A DNA stretch of 34,008 bases, from contig CANIVU010000097.1 of the NCBI GenBank assembly GCA_947470805.1, forward strand, positions 1 to 34,008. Reading direction: 5' to 3'. The stretch is from Acidobacteriota bacterium (GTDB lineage Bacteria > Acidobacteriota > Terriglobia > Bryobacterales > Bryobacteraceae). Shown here in pieces: positions 23,657-31,104 of the stretch. Within the stretch, counting starts at the first letter, position 1. Each line of letters opens with the position of its first letter. The notes beneath the pieces were generated by a model, which searched no databases, was not told where the DNA came from, and was given only the letters and a program-made list of their open reading frames with translations. The position numbers were made by a program, and so were the translations under genes.

Positions 23657-23701
23657 AAATGACAAAAGGACAACGGGATCTCCGTTGTCCTTTTGTCATT
23701 T
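23657..23701 (+). terminator. Long perfect hairpin terminator after the TonB-dependent receptor
   Basis: A 20-base arm (23657-23676) pairs perfectly with 23682-23701 around a GATCT loop. The stem includes AAAAGGAC/GTCCTTTT and ends in ATTT. It begins 17 bases after the stop codon. It is longer than a usual terminator and near-symmetric, so it may also stop antisense transcription or protect the mRNA 3' end. Confidence 0.75.
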
Positions 23702-23756
23702 CACTTTGATAAGTGGTGAGGGCCCCGTTAACACCTCGAACTTAATCTTATTCTTC

Positions 23757-23785
23757 TTGTCATAAGTAGGTGCCGATGATACGTT
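23757..23785 (+). promoter_or_regulatory. Candidate promoter of the P460-cupredoxin gene
   Basis: TTGTCA (23757-23762, 5 of 6), 17 bases, then TACGTT (23780-23785) preceded by TGA, which makes an extended -10. A start near 23792 would leave a leader of about 18 bases carrying the strong SD AGGAGGTT (23800-23806... the core ends 4-5 bases before ATG 23810). Confidence 0.4.
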
Positions 23786-23809
23786 TGACCCCAACCACTA
23801 GGAGGTTGC

Positions 23810-24601
23810 ATGTACAAATGTGTCTTGGCGTTCGCCTTGTCGCTCGCCGCTTTGGCCCAAGCTCCCACAACGGACCGCGTTGGGTTCCCCGAGGGATATC
23901 AGAAATGGACGGTTCTCTACACGCTCGACCGTTCGGATAACAAACAACTGCGTACGATTTATGGCAACGATATCGCCGCCAGCGTCAAGGACGGCGGCCA
24001 GGCCAACTACCCCTACGGCTCAGTGGTTGTTCTGGAGACCGTCGCCGCGCTGAAAGATGCCGATGGCAACGCCGTCCTCGACAACCGCGGCCGCTACCAG
24101 AAGGATCCGGCCGCTACCCCCACAATCAACACCATGCGCAAGGAAAAGGGCTTCGGTGCCGCCTATGGCGCCATTCGCAATGGCGAATGGGAGTACGTGG
24201 CTTACACCCCGGCCAAGACCTTCTCCACCGCCCCGCAGAACTCCACCACCTGCGCCAACTGCCACCTCCAGGCCGGCCAGGGCAAGGACTGGGTCTTCCG
24301 CGCCTCCGGTCACTTCAAAAATGGCGTCACCGAATCTCTCGGCGCTGTGCCGTCCGCGATTATCAAAAACTATGCGTTCGTCCCCGCCGTCTTGACCGTG
24401 AAATCGGGAACGTTCGTTACTTTCTATAACGACGATGTTGTCGCACATAACATCGCCGATGACTTTCAGGGCGGTTGGATCTCCGCGAACTTACAGGCCG
24501 GCAGCGGGACACAAGGGATTCTGTTTACGATTCCCGGGGAGTTTAACTTCCACTGCGCGATCCACCCGAATATGAAAGGGAAGATTATCGTCGTCCCCTA
24601 G
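23810..24601 (+). CDS. Secreted cytochrome P460-like / blue-copper (cupredoxin) fusion
   Basis: Protein of 263 aa with a signal peptide (to about residue 17). Residues ~22-165 resemble the cytochrome P460 domain (GFPEGYQKWTVLYTLDRSDN start) and end with a haem c site, CANCH (C148, C151, H152). Residues ~180-263 are a plastocyanin-like cupredoxin with type 1 copper ligands H213 (VAHNI), C249, H252 and M255 (HCAIHPNM). P460 proteins oxidise hydroxylamine or detoxify NO-related species in other bacteria; many relatives have no tested function. The fusion would let haem and copper exchange electrons within one periplasmic protein. The start is secured by AGGAGG. A TPR-like secreted protein follows 27 bases downstream. 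Confidence 0.87.
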   Translation: MYKCVLAFALSLAALAQAPTTDRVGFPEGYQKWTVLYTLDRSDNKQLRTIYGNDIAASVKDGGQANYPYGSVVVLETVAALKDADGNAVLDNRGRYQKDPAATPTINTMRKEKGFGAAYGAIRNGEWEYVAYTPAKTFSTAPQNSTTCANCHLQAGQGKDWVFRASGHFKNGVTESLGAVPSAIIKNYAFVPAVLTVKSGTFVTFYNDDVVAHNIADDFQGGWISANLQAGSGTQGILFTIPGEFNFHCAIHPNMKGKIIVVP

Positions 24602-24628
24602 CGTCGTCGCTGTAAAATGAGGGGGCGC

Positions 24629-25345
24629 ATGTGCCTCCGCCCCCTCATTCTTCTCCTGTTCCTCTCCGGCACAACCCGCGCTGCCGACCCCCGTCTCACC
24701 GCCCAGCAAGTCCTCAATCTCACCAAACACGCCACCCAGGCCATCGCCGCCAAGGACTTCGATCCTGCCCGCATTACCCTCGAAGAAGCACTCCGCCTCT
24801 GCCGCACTCTTCCTCCTGCCCAGTACAAGTGCGTCACCAACGTCCAGTGGATGCTAGCCCGCGTCTATGAGCAGCTCAAGGACCAGCCCAAAGCCGAAGC
24901 CACCTACCTCGCCCGCCTCGAACTGCTGACCAAAAACCAGCCCGCCTCCGGCCCGCCCGATCTCGATATCGGCATCGCCCTCTTCGAACTCCAAACCGCC
25001 TATTCCCAGCCCGGCAATGCCATGCTGGAGCGCCTCTACGCCGATCGTGCCCGCACGTTCTACCAGCGCTGCATCTCCGGCTACCCCGCCTTCGCCGACA
25101 TCTGTGACCGTCGCCTGGCCGACGTCGAAGCCATGCACGCCGCCGCGCTTTTCAACGCGAAGAAATACGCCGAAGCCGCGCCCTTCGTCCTCGCCGTAGT
25201 CGGCCGTCCCGATACCGGCGTCCGCAAGGAGCTACTCATCTCCACCCTCCGCATCCACATCACCCTCCTCCTCGCCGATGGAAAAATCATCGACGCCGCC
25301 CCCTTCCAACAACGCCTCCTCCGCCTGGAAACCGCAAAGCCCTGA
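24629..25345 (+). CDS. Secreted TPR-like repeat protein
   Basis: Protein of 238 aa from ATG 24629, which has GAGGGGG (24619-24625) just upstream. An in-frame ATG at 24617 would give 242 aa but has no SD. The first ~20 residues are a signal peptide (RPLILLLFLSGTTRAAD). The rest is helical and reads as degenerate tetratricopeptide repeats, for example AIAAKDFDPARITLEEALRL, MLARVYEQLKDQPKAEATYLA and FNAKKYAEAAPFVLAVV. TPRs mediate protein-protein contact, so it is probably a periplasmic scaffold. Four cysteines (CRTLP, YKCV, QRCIS, DICD) may form disulfides. It may be cotranscribed with the P460-cupredoxin gene. A TAAAAT at 24613-24618 could also drive it directly. No specific partner is known. 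Confidence 0.75.
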   Translation: MCLRPLILLLFLSGTTRAADPRLTAQQVLNLTKHATQAIAAKDFDPARITLEEALRLCRTLPPAQYKCVTNVQWMLARVYEQLKDQPKAEATYLARLELLTKNQPASGPPDLDIGIALFELQTAYSQPGNAMLERLYADRARTFYQRCISGYPAFADICDRRLADVEAMHAAALFNAKKYAEAAPFVLAVVGRPDTGVRKELLISTLRIHITLLLADGKIIDAAPFQQRLLRLETAKP

Positions 25346-25455
25346 ACCAATCGCCCGCCCACCGTCACCTGACGCCCCGCGGTCACCCGCCCCGCCCCAA
25401 TCCCCCCAAATCAAGCCAAACCCAACGGCCCTCCTCATGCACACCAAAAGGCATG
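25346..25455. other. Intergenic stretch, purine-poor
   Basis: C-rich and G-poor on the plus strand, with no hairpin terminator or promoter that I trust. An AAAAGG SD at its end (25446-25451) serves the WXXGXW gene. Confidence 0.4.
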
Positions 25456-25746
25456 ATGAAAACACTCTTCGCCGGCCTCCTCCTCGCGGCCGCCCTCGCC
25501 GTCCCCAGCTACTCCCAAATTTCGATCCGCATCGGCCCGCCCCGCGCTCAGGTCGAACGCCGCCCCTCTTCTCCAGGTCGTGGCTACGTCTGGATCCCGG
25601 GCTACCAGAACTGGAACGGCAGCTCCCACCAATGGACCCCCGGCCGCTGGGAACAACCGCCCAACCGCCGCCAGAACCACTGGGAAAAACACCACTGGGT
25701 CAAACGCAACGGCGGTTGGGTGCTAATCGAAGGCCGCTGGCGCTAA
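25456..25746 (+). CDS. Small secreted WXXGXW-repeat protein
   Basis: Protein of 96 aa from the second of two adjacent ATG codons (AAAAGG lies 4 bases before it, 1 base before the first at 25453). It has a signal peptide (MKTLFAGLLLAAALAVPSYSQ, cut near residue 20). The mature part is rich in Trp, Arg and His with WXXGXW/YXWGXW-type units: YVWIPGYQNW, QWTPGRW and WVLIEGRW. Such small repeat proteins are common in Gram-negative soil bacteria and are thought to sit at the envelope; their role is not established. It converges on the minus-strand secreted protein with 2 bases between the stops. Confidence 0.82.
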   Translation: MKTLFAGLLLAAALAVPSYSQISIRIGPPRAQVERRPSSPGRGYVWIPGYQNWNGSSHQWTPGRWEQPPNRRQNHWEKHHWVKRNGGWVLIEGRWR

Positions 25747-25748
25747 CC

Positions 25749-26564
25749 CTACCGGATCCCAAATAACTTCGCCGCTTCCGCCGTCTCCGGCGTCGCTCTC
25801 CATCGCCCGTCCACCAGCCGAAGGTCGATCTGGTAGCGCGCCGGCACCCCCGTCGGACGCGGCGGCCCGTTCCCAAAGGACACCCCCGCGTGCCGTGCGG
25901 ACACCCGCGCCGTCCCCGGCTCGCCAAACGTCACACGGTCAATGAACTGCGTATGCGCGCCGCCCAGCATGCCAGAATCATACGTGTCCGCCGCCAGAAC
26001 CACGCTCTTCCACGCATACTTCGGCCGCAACAAGTCCACCGCGAACAACATGTGAAACGCATGGCCCATGCCGCTGTCGGTATCCTCGCAAAAAAGCATC
26101 TCGCGGCCATCGGCGAGCGGTGTCCGCCGGCAGTGTCGCGTAATCACGCCCATCTTGTACCAAACCGGCTTCCACACGCCCCGGGTCTTCGTCAGCAGCA
26201 GCGTGCCGCCATACAACTGCGGATGCGTCTCCGCCCCGCCGCCACTGACAATCGCGTCTTCACTGGCCGCCGAAAGAAAATGCCCGAACAAAACGCCATC
26301 CGCCCGCCACGCCACATCCTCGCGCCAGGGATATCCCTTGTTCGCCCGCAGCGGAACCTCATCGTAGAAAACGTCGCCGCACCCGAACACCGCGCGGCCC
26401 TTCTCTGTCCCCATACGCACTCCGCCCGGACACGCAGCCTCCAACAGCGGCTGCATCGTCCCCCGCTCCGGCGCCCGCATCTCGGAAGCAAAACTCGCCC
26501 GCAGCTCCGCGCCTGCCGCCATCGGCCCCACGAATAGCACTGCCACCAGTAACCCTATCCGCAA
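25749..26564 (-). CDS. Secreted protein of unknown function
   Basis: I do not recognise a family. About 271 aa from TTG 26564, chosen because GGGG lies 5 bases upstream and the frame then opens with a signal peptide (LRIGLLVAVLFVGPMAAGAE). The frame is open back to 26693, but that part is antisense-like sequence inside the HD gene. The mature protein has several Cys (ACPGG, FGCGD, RHCRR, FCEDT) and a likely beta-rich body with segments such as GVWKPVWYKMGV and MLFAVDLLRPKYAWKSVVL. The C-terminus WRATPETAEAAKLFGIR is predicted helix. The start overlaps the HD gene by 10 bases, so translation is probably coupled. No catalytic motif was evident. Confidence 0.65.
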   Translation of the reverse strand: MRIGLLVAVLFVGPMAAGAELRASFASEMRAPERGTMQPLLEAACPGGVRMGTEKGRAVFGCGDVFYDEVPLRANKGYPWREDVAWRADGVLFGHFLSAASEDAIVSGGGAETHPQLYGGTLLLTKTRGVWKPVWYKMGVITRHCRRTPLADGREMLFCEDTDSGMGHAFHMLFAVDLLRPKYAWKSVVLAADTYDSGMLGGAHTQFIDRVTFGEPGTARVSARHAGVSFGNGPPRPTGVPARYQIDLRLVDGRWRATPETAEAAKLFGIR

Positions 26565-27133
26565 AAATACCCCAACTCGCGAGCCTCCGCTAACCGCCCC
26601 TCCATATACGCCCACAGCGCCGGACACCCCGCCGCAATCGGCGGCCCAATCCGCTTCACCACCCGGTCGTAGCTGATCCCGTTCTCCCGCCAACTCTGCC
26701 CGCGATTCGCCAGATTCAACAGCGCCGGCATCGCCCGGTCCGCCGCATTCGCAAACCGCGCCTCCGCCGTCTCCCCCGCCTCAAACTCCCGCCACAACTT
26801 CACATACTCGGCCCCACGCCCCTCCGGCAGCAGTCCGAAAATCCGCTCTACCGCCGCCAACTCCGCCGCCTTCCGGTCCTCCCAGCCACCCTCCACAAAC
26901 ACCATCGTGTCGCCCGTATCAATCTCGCCCACATCGTGCACCAGCAGCAACCGCACCACGTGGTTCATGTCCACGCCGCTCTCCGCATAAGGCCCCAGCG
27001 CCGTCGCCAGCAACGCAATCTGCCAGCTATGCTCGGCGGAGTTCTCATACCGGTCCAACCCCACCGGCTTCACCTTCCGCGTCACCGCCTTCAGCTTGTC
27101 CAGTTCCAACACAAAATCAATAATCTGTTGCAT
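26555..27133 (-). CDS. HD-domain hydrolase, YfbR/HDDC2-like
   Basis: Protein of 192 aa, cytosolic. HD-superfamily metal-dependent phosphohydrolase with all core ligands visible: H35 in ENSAEHSW, the H66-D67 doublet in LLVHDVGEI, and D132 in NAADRAMP. Relatives YfbR (E. coli) and HDDC2 (human) are 5'-nucleotidases acting on deoxynucleoside monophosphates, so nucleotide-pool control is likely, though specificity is not readable here. Length matches that family (about 200 aa). The ATG has an AGGGA SD in contact with it. A terminator separates it from the upstream small secreted-protein gene, so it has its own promoter or depends on readthrough. The next gene overlaps its stop. Confidence 0.9.
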   Translation of the reverse strand: MQQIIDFVLELDKLKAVTRKVKPVGLDRYENSAEHSWQIALLATALGPYAESGVDMNHVVRLLLVHDVGEIDTGDTMVFVEGGWEDRKAAELAAVERIFGLLPEGRGAEYVKLWREFEAGETAEARFANAADRAMPALLNLANRGQSWRENGISYDRVVKRIGPPIAAGCPALWAYMEGRLAEARELGYFCG

Positions 27134-27144
27134 TCCCTATCCCC

Positions 27145-27185
27145 AAAAACAAACCGGCCGCGCCCGCCAAAACGGACGCGGCCGG
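27145..27185 (-). terminator. Rho-independent terminator after the 134-aa gene
   Basis: Arms 27154-27166 and 27173-27185 pair over 13 positions with one mismatch around a 6-base loop. On the minus strand they are followed by TTTGTTTTT. It starts 16 bases after the stop of the small secreted-protein gene. A textbook intrinsic terminator. Confidence 0.85.
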
Positions 27186-27200
27186 CGTGCATTCACAAAC

Positions 27201-27605
27201 CTACGCGCAGCTGTCGACGACCTTGTCCAGCACTTCCACCAGACGATCGATGATCTTCACATCTTCATCCCAATCATCGTCCTCGCCCAGCCCGATCAGC
27301 TCTTCAATCGCCGCGGAAATCTGCTTCCCCAGCGCGCGCAAACGGGCCGTGTCCTTGCCCTTGCCTTCTTTCGCCAGGGCATCTCCAAACGCCTTCGTGA
27401 ACGGCGTCAACGCCTTCGTGTCTTTCGAAACCTTGGCGATCTCCCGCTTCCGCAACTTCCCGTCGTCGGAATGCTCGTCAATATAGTTCGCCAGCTTATG
27501 CCAGCGGTCGGCAAGATTGGCAATATCGTCGCACCCATCGGCCTTCGCCGCCGGCGCGGCGACAAGCAACATCAGTCCCAACACCAGCGCGGACAACAAC
27601 TTCAT
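27201..27605 (-). CDS. Small secreted helical protein of unknown function
   Basis: Protein of 134 aa from ATG 27605, which gives a standard signal peptide (MKLLSALVLGLMLLVAAPAAKA, cut near residue 22). The open frame goes back to 27695 but without signal character. The mature protein is charged and helical (DRWHKLANYIDEHSDDGKLRKREI, EELIGLGEDDDWDED), with two cysteines: one at the mature N-terminus (DGCDDI) and the C-terminal DSCA, which could form one disulfide joining the ends. No family recognised. It lies 50 bases after the DUF362-like gene, same strand, with only a weak SD (GAGAAG). A strong terminator follows. It might be a periplasmic binding or inhibitor protein, but nothing shows this. 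Confidence 0.72.
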   Translation of the reverse strand: MKLLSALVLGLMLLVAAPAAKADGCDDIANLADRWHKLANYIDEHSDDGKLRKREIAKVSKDTKALTPFTKAFGDALAKEGKGKDTARLRALGKQISAAIEELIGLGEDDDWDEDVKIIDRLVEVLDKVVDSCA

Positions 27606-27655
27606 ACGGTGTCTTCTCTTTTCTATTCCCGGCCCAGCAGGACCCCGGAATATTT

Positions 27656-28510
27656 TCATTTTACAATGCTCTCCACCTCCGCTCCGCGCGTCCAAATCGA
27701 TGACGCATCGTTGTTCCCATACCCCCTCTGCGCGGCCATCTCCAAATGCGCCGCCGCCGTCGAATCTTCTCCCAACACCGCCAACCCCACCGCGTCCACC
27801 GCCGTCGCGTTCGTCCCCGCCACAATCACATTCCGCCCCATGCCAATCGCATACTCCGCCGGGTGAAATCCAAACAAATCCACCGCCCGCCCGCTCTCAT
27901 CATCCGCCGCCCCGCCCTCGGCGAAGCCAAGGTAATTCATCATCGTCTGCCCCAATCCCGCAATCGAAATCAGCTTGTCGCACTCCCGCAACGCCCGCGG
28001 AATCCGGTACACCCCCGTCGGGTTCCGGCGCGAAAATACCCGCCCCTCCACCGGCATCTCCAGCCTCTGCGCCGTCGCCAAATCCAACGTCTCCACCCCA
28101 GCCAACCCAGCCATCCCCGCCACCATAAACCGCTTGCCCAGTCCCCGTTCCCGCAGAATACGCAGCACCCCCGGCGCCAGCCGCGGATCGGCCCCCGGCG
28201 CCGCCAGAATGACCACCCAGTCCTCCCTGCCAATGGCCGTCACCAGCCCCCCGCGCCGCCCGCCGCCCAGCTCCACCGCCAGCCGCAGCATGTCGTCCAC
28301 CTGCGCCGCCGTCAGCGTCGCCGTGAGTGCCGCCGGCTTCACCAGCGCGCGGATCTTCTTCCCGTCCATCTCCTCGCCGCCCGTGAACGTCGAGGGAATC
28401 AGCCCCACCCGTGGCGCCGTGTCCCGGCTCGCCGTCGCCGTCACCCACTCCCGCGGCTTCTGGCCATAAACCGCCAGTGCTCCCATCAAAAAGAAGTTGC
28501 GTCTGCGCAT
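27656..28510 (-). CDS. Tat-exported DUF362-like protein, degenerate paralogue
   Basis: Protein of 284 aa. The N-terminus has a twin-arginine signal (RRRNFFLMGALAV). The body aligns by eye to the DUF362 protein encoded divergently at 28576: RVGLIPSTF with RIGLVPSNY, WVVILAAPG with WVVIKPNIV, CDKLISIAG with CDFLITVPV, and FHPAEYAIGMG with FHPPDYAVVDG. The core K-H-CCLKNYVG signature of the relative is replaced by GLGQTMMNYLGF, so conserved Lys, His and Cys residues are lost and catalysis or metal binding may differ. A good SD (AGAGAGG) precedes ATG 28510. DUF362 proteins include Fe-S-linked and Tat-dependent members of unsettled function. Confidence 0.78.
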   Translation of the reverse strand: MRRRNFFLMGALAVYGQKPREWVTATASRDTAPRVGLIPSTFTGGEEMDGKKIRALVKPAALTATLTAAQVDDMLRLAVELGGGRRGGLVTAIGREDWVVILAAPGADPRLAPGVLRILRERGLGKRFMVAGMAGLAGVETLDLATAQRLEMPVEGRVFSRRNPTGVYRIPRALRECDKLISIAGLGQTMMNYLGFAEGGAADDESGRAVDLFGFHPAEYAIGMGRNVIVAGTNATAVDAVGLAVLGEDSTAAAHLEMAAQRGYGNNDASSIWTRGAEVESIVK

Positions 28511-28563
28511 GGAGACCTCTCTTCCTGCTTAAAAGTGTAGACCCAAAAATCGAAAAATGGGTG

Positions 28564-28569
28564 TATAAG
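28564..28569 (+). promoter_or_regulatory. -10 element placing the transcript start at the DUF362 start codon
   Basis: TATAAG (5 of 6) ends 6 bases before ATG 28576. A start about 7 bases after the -10 falls on the A of the ATG. There is no SD. The 65-base gap is shared with the divergent paralogue, which does have an SD. Confidence 0.45.
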
Positions 28570-28575
28570 TTGTGC

Positions 28576-30171
28576 ATGGAGTCTCCCAGTCGCAGGCAAC
28601 TGATCTGGGCCGCCGCCTCTGCCGCCGCCCTCCCGGGTTCCCTCTTCGGAGCCGCTCCCCAATCGCGCATCGGGCTCGTCCCGTCCAATTACCCCAAGCT
28701 CCAACGCCCCAGCCCGCCGAACGATCTCCTCGATTACGAACGCGTCCGCGACATGGTCTGGACCGCCATCCGCCTGGGCACTCCCCGCGCCGGCTCCCTC
28801 GAAGCCAAAATCCGCCCCGGCTCCTGGGTCGTCATCAAACCCAACATCGTCGGCCTCCGCGGCCGCGAGTTCTATCGCACCGGCGACATCACAGACCTCC
28901 GCGTCACCCGCGCCGTCTTCGAATACGTCGCCCGCTTCTCCAAAGCCGGCCGCATCACCCTCGCCGAAGGCGGCTCCTACCGACGACAGTCCGATCCCGC
29001 CAAAGACAACGTCATCTTCCAGGACGGTATCCACCGCGACGCCATGAGCTTCGACTGGGGCCTCGAAGAGTTCCCCGGCTTCGGCGGCTCCATGGGCCAG
29101 ATGCTCGCGGCCTTCCGCAAGGAGTTCCCCGGCCACGGCTTCGATTACGTCGACCTGAGCTACGACGCCGTCCGCGACGCCAGCGGGAACTTCCGCCGCA
29201 TCGTCGTCCCCAAAGCCGCCAACGGCACCGGCGCCTTCGGAGCCCGCCCGGACTACTTCGTCACCAACACCATCCGCAACTGCGACTTCCTCATCACCGT
29301 CCCCGTCATGAAGGTGCACCTGCAAAGCGGCATCACCTGCTGCCTGAAAAACTACGTCGGCACCGCCCCGCGCGAAGCCTATGCCCTCCCCGGCACCTTC
29401 CATAACGCGCAACTCCACTCCGGCCACTCGGTCGATAACCGCATCGATCCCTTCATCGTCGATCTCGCCGCCTTCCACCCGCCGGACTACGCCGTAGTCG
29501 ACGGCCTCCGCGGCCTCCAGTACCAGGAGCACAACTGCGAAGCCAGTGACCAAATGGTCCAGTCGAACCTCGTCCTGGCCGGCGAAGACCCCGTCGCGAC
29601 AGACTCGCTTGTAGCCCATCTCTTAGGCTTCAACCCCTGGGATATCGATTTCCTCCACATGGCCGCCAAGCGCGAAATGGGCCTCCACGGCCTCGACAAA
29701 GTGGAAGTCAACGGCGCCGATCCCGACCCTCTCCGCCGCCACTGGGCGAAGCCCAAAGCCTGGTTCGGCCGCGCCAACCGCATGTGGCGCGTCACCTCGA
29801 ACCCCGCCGCCCCCCGTGCAACCTGGAAGCAAATCGAAAGCCCGACGGACACGCTCCACTTCGACGCCAAAGCCAGCCGCACCTTCGCGGCGGCAACCCA
29901 AATCGAATCCCGAGGCCACGCCAAAGGCTTCCTATGGATCGGCGCAACCGGCAAATTCCAAGCCGAGCTAAACGGCCAACTCGTAATGGCGGAAGAAGGA
30001 CGCACCCGCTACCGCAACGGCCAATTCCAACAAGCCGTCGCGCTGAAGCCCGGCAACAACGACCTGCTAATCAAGCTCCAAGTGCTGGAAGAAAAGCCGC
30101 CGTCGCTAAGCGCCTACATGATCGGCCCATGCAACGACGGCGACACCCTCGACGGCATCCGCTGGCACTAA
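28576..30171 (+). CDS. Tat-exported DUF362-family protein with C-terminal beta domain
   Basis: Protein of 531 aa from ATG 28576. The frame is open to 28411, but that part is antisense to the paralogue. It has a Tat-type signal (SRRQLIWAAASAAALPG, residues ~5-25). The DUF362 domain (~30-420) includes WVVIKPNIVG, GRITLAEGGSYRR, VPVMKVHLQSGITCCLKNYVG and VLAGEDPVATDSLVAHLLGF. The K-H-Cys-Cys-Lys-Asn cluster is probably the active or metal site. A C-terminal segment (~425-531) looks like a small beta-sandwich (FLWIGATGKFQAELNGQLV), perhaps carbohydrate-binding. Export by Tat suggests a protein folded with cofactor in the cytoplasm. Substrate unknown. Its neighbour across the promoter is a shorter paralogue. 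Confidence 0.85.
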   Translation: MESPSRRQLIWAAASAAALPGSLFGAAPQSRIGLVPSNYPKLQRPSPPNDLLDYERVRDMVWTAIRLGTPRAGSLEAKIRPGSWVVIKPNIVGLRGREFYRTGDITDLRVTRAVFEYVARFSKAGRITLAEGGSYRRQSDPAKDNVIFQDGIHRDAMSFDWGLEEFPGFGGSMGQMLAAFRKEFPGHGFDYVDLSYDAVRDASGNFRRIVVPKAANGTGAFGARPDYFVTNTIRNCDFLITVPVMKVHLQSGITCCLKNYVGTAPREAYALPGTFHNAQLHSGHSVDNRIDPFIVDLAAFHPPDYAVVDGLRGLQYQEHNCEASDQMVQSNLVLAGEDPVATDSLVAHLLGFNPWDIDFLHMAAKREMGLHGLDKVEVNGADPDPLRRHWAKPKAWFGRANRMWRVTSNPAAPRATWKQIESPTDTLHFDAKASRTFAAATQIESRGHAKGFLWIGATGKFQAELNGQLVMAEEGRTRYRNGQFQQAVALKPGNNDLLIKLQVLEEKPPSLSAYMIGPCNDGDTLDGIRWH

Positions 30172-30193
30172 GATTTCCCTTGGAGCCGTGCTA

Positions 30194-30225
30194 CCGGGGA
30201 AGTCCGTAATTACAGACTTCCCCGG
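30194..30225. terminator. Hairpin between convergent genes, no U-tract
   Basis: CCGGGGAAGTC (30194-30204) pairs with GACTTCCCCGG (30215-30225). One C-A mismatch inside, then GTAATTAC folds on itself. It sits between the ends of the DUF362 gene and the propeller gene. The lack of a T-run on either strand makes termination plausible but not certain. Confidence 0.5.
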
Positions 30226-30231
30226 CCTTCC

Positions 30232-31077
30232 CTACACAAAATCAATCTGGAAAATCCACCCAGCCGTCGGGCTATCCCGGTTCGGCCACCCCGGATGGAT
30301 CCCCGCGTCGCAGCTAATCAACTTCCCATTCCAAAACGCCAGCCCATGCGGATCGCACGAGTTGGAAACAAAATCCACTGTCTCCAACACCCGCCCCGTC
30401 GACAACTCATACCGCACCAACCCCGGCCGATAGTCTTTGTAATTCTTGCAGTCGTTCCCCACAATCTGCCACATGCTATCGCCCTCAATCGCAATGTCGT
30501 GATACCGCACCCGGTCCGGCGCCTGGTAGAACGGAATGATCATCTCCGGCTGCCACGTCTTCGGGTCCACACGAATATTCCCGCGTAACCGCAACGCCGC
30601 AATCCACAACTTCCCGTTGTCCCACTGCCCCCCGTGGCACCCGCCTCCGTTATCGGCCGGCCCCAGCGGAATCTGCCGGTGGCTGACAAGCTTCCCCTTC
30701 ATATCCAACTGAAAAACGCCCTGCGGCGGCGCATTGGCAATCATCCAAACGTGCCCGCCCCCCACCGCCATCCCGCTCGTATTCCGCGAAGGCGTGGTCA
30801 CACTCTTAACAACCTTCCCATTCCAATCCACCAGCCAGGCCTCTTCGGTCAATGTCCGCGGCTCCGGCAACCGGTAGTCCTCGGCCTGCTTGCCCGACAA
30901 TTTCTGCTCGGCGATCCACAACCCCTCCCCCGTCGCCGCCAGCGCATTCGGAAACCCATCCGGCGCCTTAAAAAGCTTCGTCGTCTTCGCCTTGCGTTTC
31001 GCCGCGCCCTGCCCGCGCGCCGCCGCCGCCCCGCCCAGCACCACCATACCCGCCGTCAAGAATTCCCGTTTCGTCAT
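30232..31077 (-). CDS. Exported beta-propeller protein (Tat-like signal)
   Basis: Protein of 281 aa from ATG 31077, which has SD GGAGG. A Tat-like signal is present (TKREFLTAGMVVLGGAAAARG; KR in place of RR). The body is a series of beta-propeller blades: FPNALAATGEGLWIAEQ, GMAVGGGHVWMIAN, GKLWIAALRLRGNI, DIAIEGDSMWQIVG and DPHGLAFWNGKLIS. It resembles SMP-30/YncE-type propellers. These range from lactonases to binding proteins; I see no complete set of metal ligands that proves an enzyme. It is the last gene after the sulfatase and tannase-family genes, 22 bases downstream, so it probably works on the same material outside the cytoplasm. Confidence 0.82.
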   Translation of the reverse strand: MTKREFLTAGMVVLGGAAAARGQGAAKRKAKTTKLFKAPDGFPNALAATGEGLWIAEQKLSGKQAEDYRLPEPRTLTEEAWLVDWNGKVVKSVTTPSRNTSGMAVGGGHVWMIANAPPQGVFQLDMKGKLVSHRQIPLGPADNGGGCHGGQWDNGKLWIAALRLRGNIRVDPKTWQPEMIIPFYQAPDRVRYHDIAIEGDSMWQIVGNDCKNYKDYRPGLVRYELSTGRVLETVDFVSNSCDPHGLAFWNGKLISCDAGIHPGWPNRDSPTAGWIFQIDFV

Positions 31078-31098
31078 ACCATCCTCCATGCGTCCGAA

Positions 31099-31104
31099 AT
31101 CATA
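31099..31104 (-). promoter_or_regulatory. Possible -10 before the propeller gene
   Basis: TATGAT (5 of 6) on the minus strand, 21 bases before ATG 31077, overlapping the stop region of the tannase-family gene. It could give the last gene its own transcript. No clear -35. Confidence 0.3.

Noticed and set aside
27606-27695. Upstream extension of the 134-aa secreted protein
   Set aside because: It lacks signal character and overlaps the end of the preceding gene; ATG 27605 opens a clean signal peptide.
28411-28575. Upstream extension of the DUF362 protein
   Set aside because: It is antisense to the paralogue's start and would bury the Tat signal at residue 56.
28486-29619. Open frame of 377 residues antisense to the DUF362 gene
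   Set aside because: Compositional shadow (Val/Gly/Asp-rich); the sense strand has a Tat signal and family motifs.
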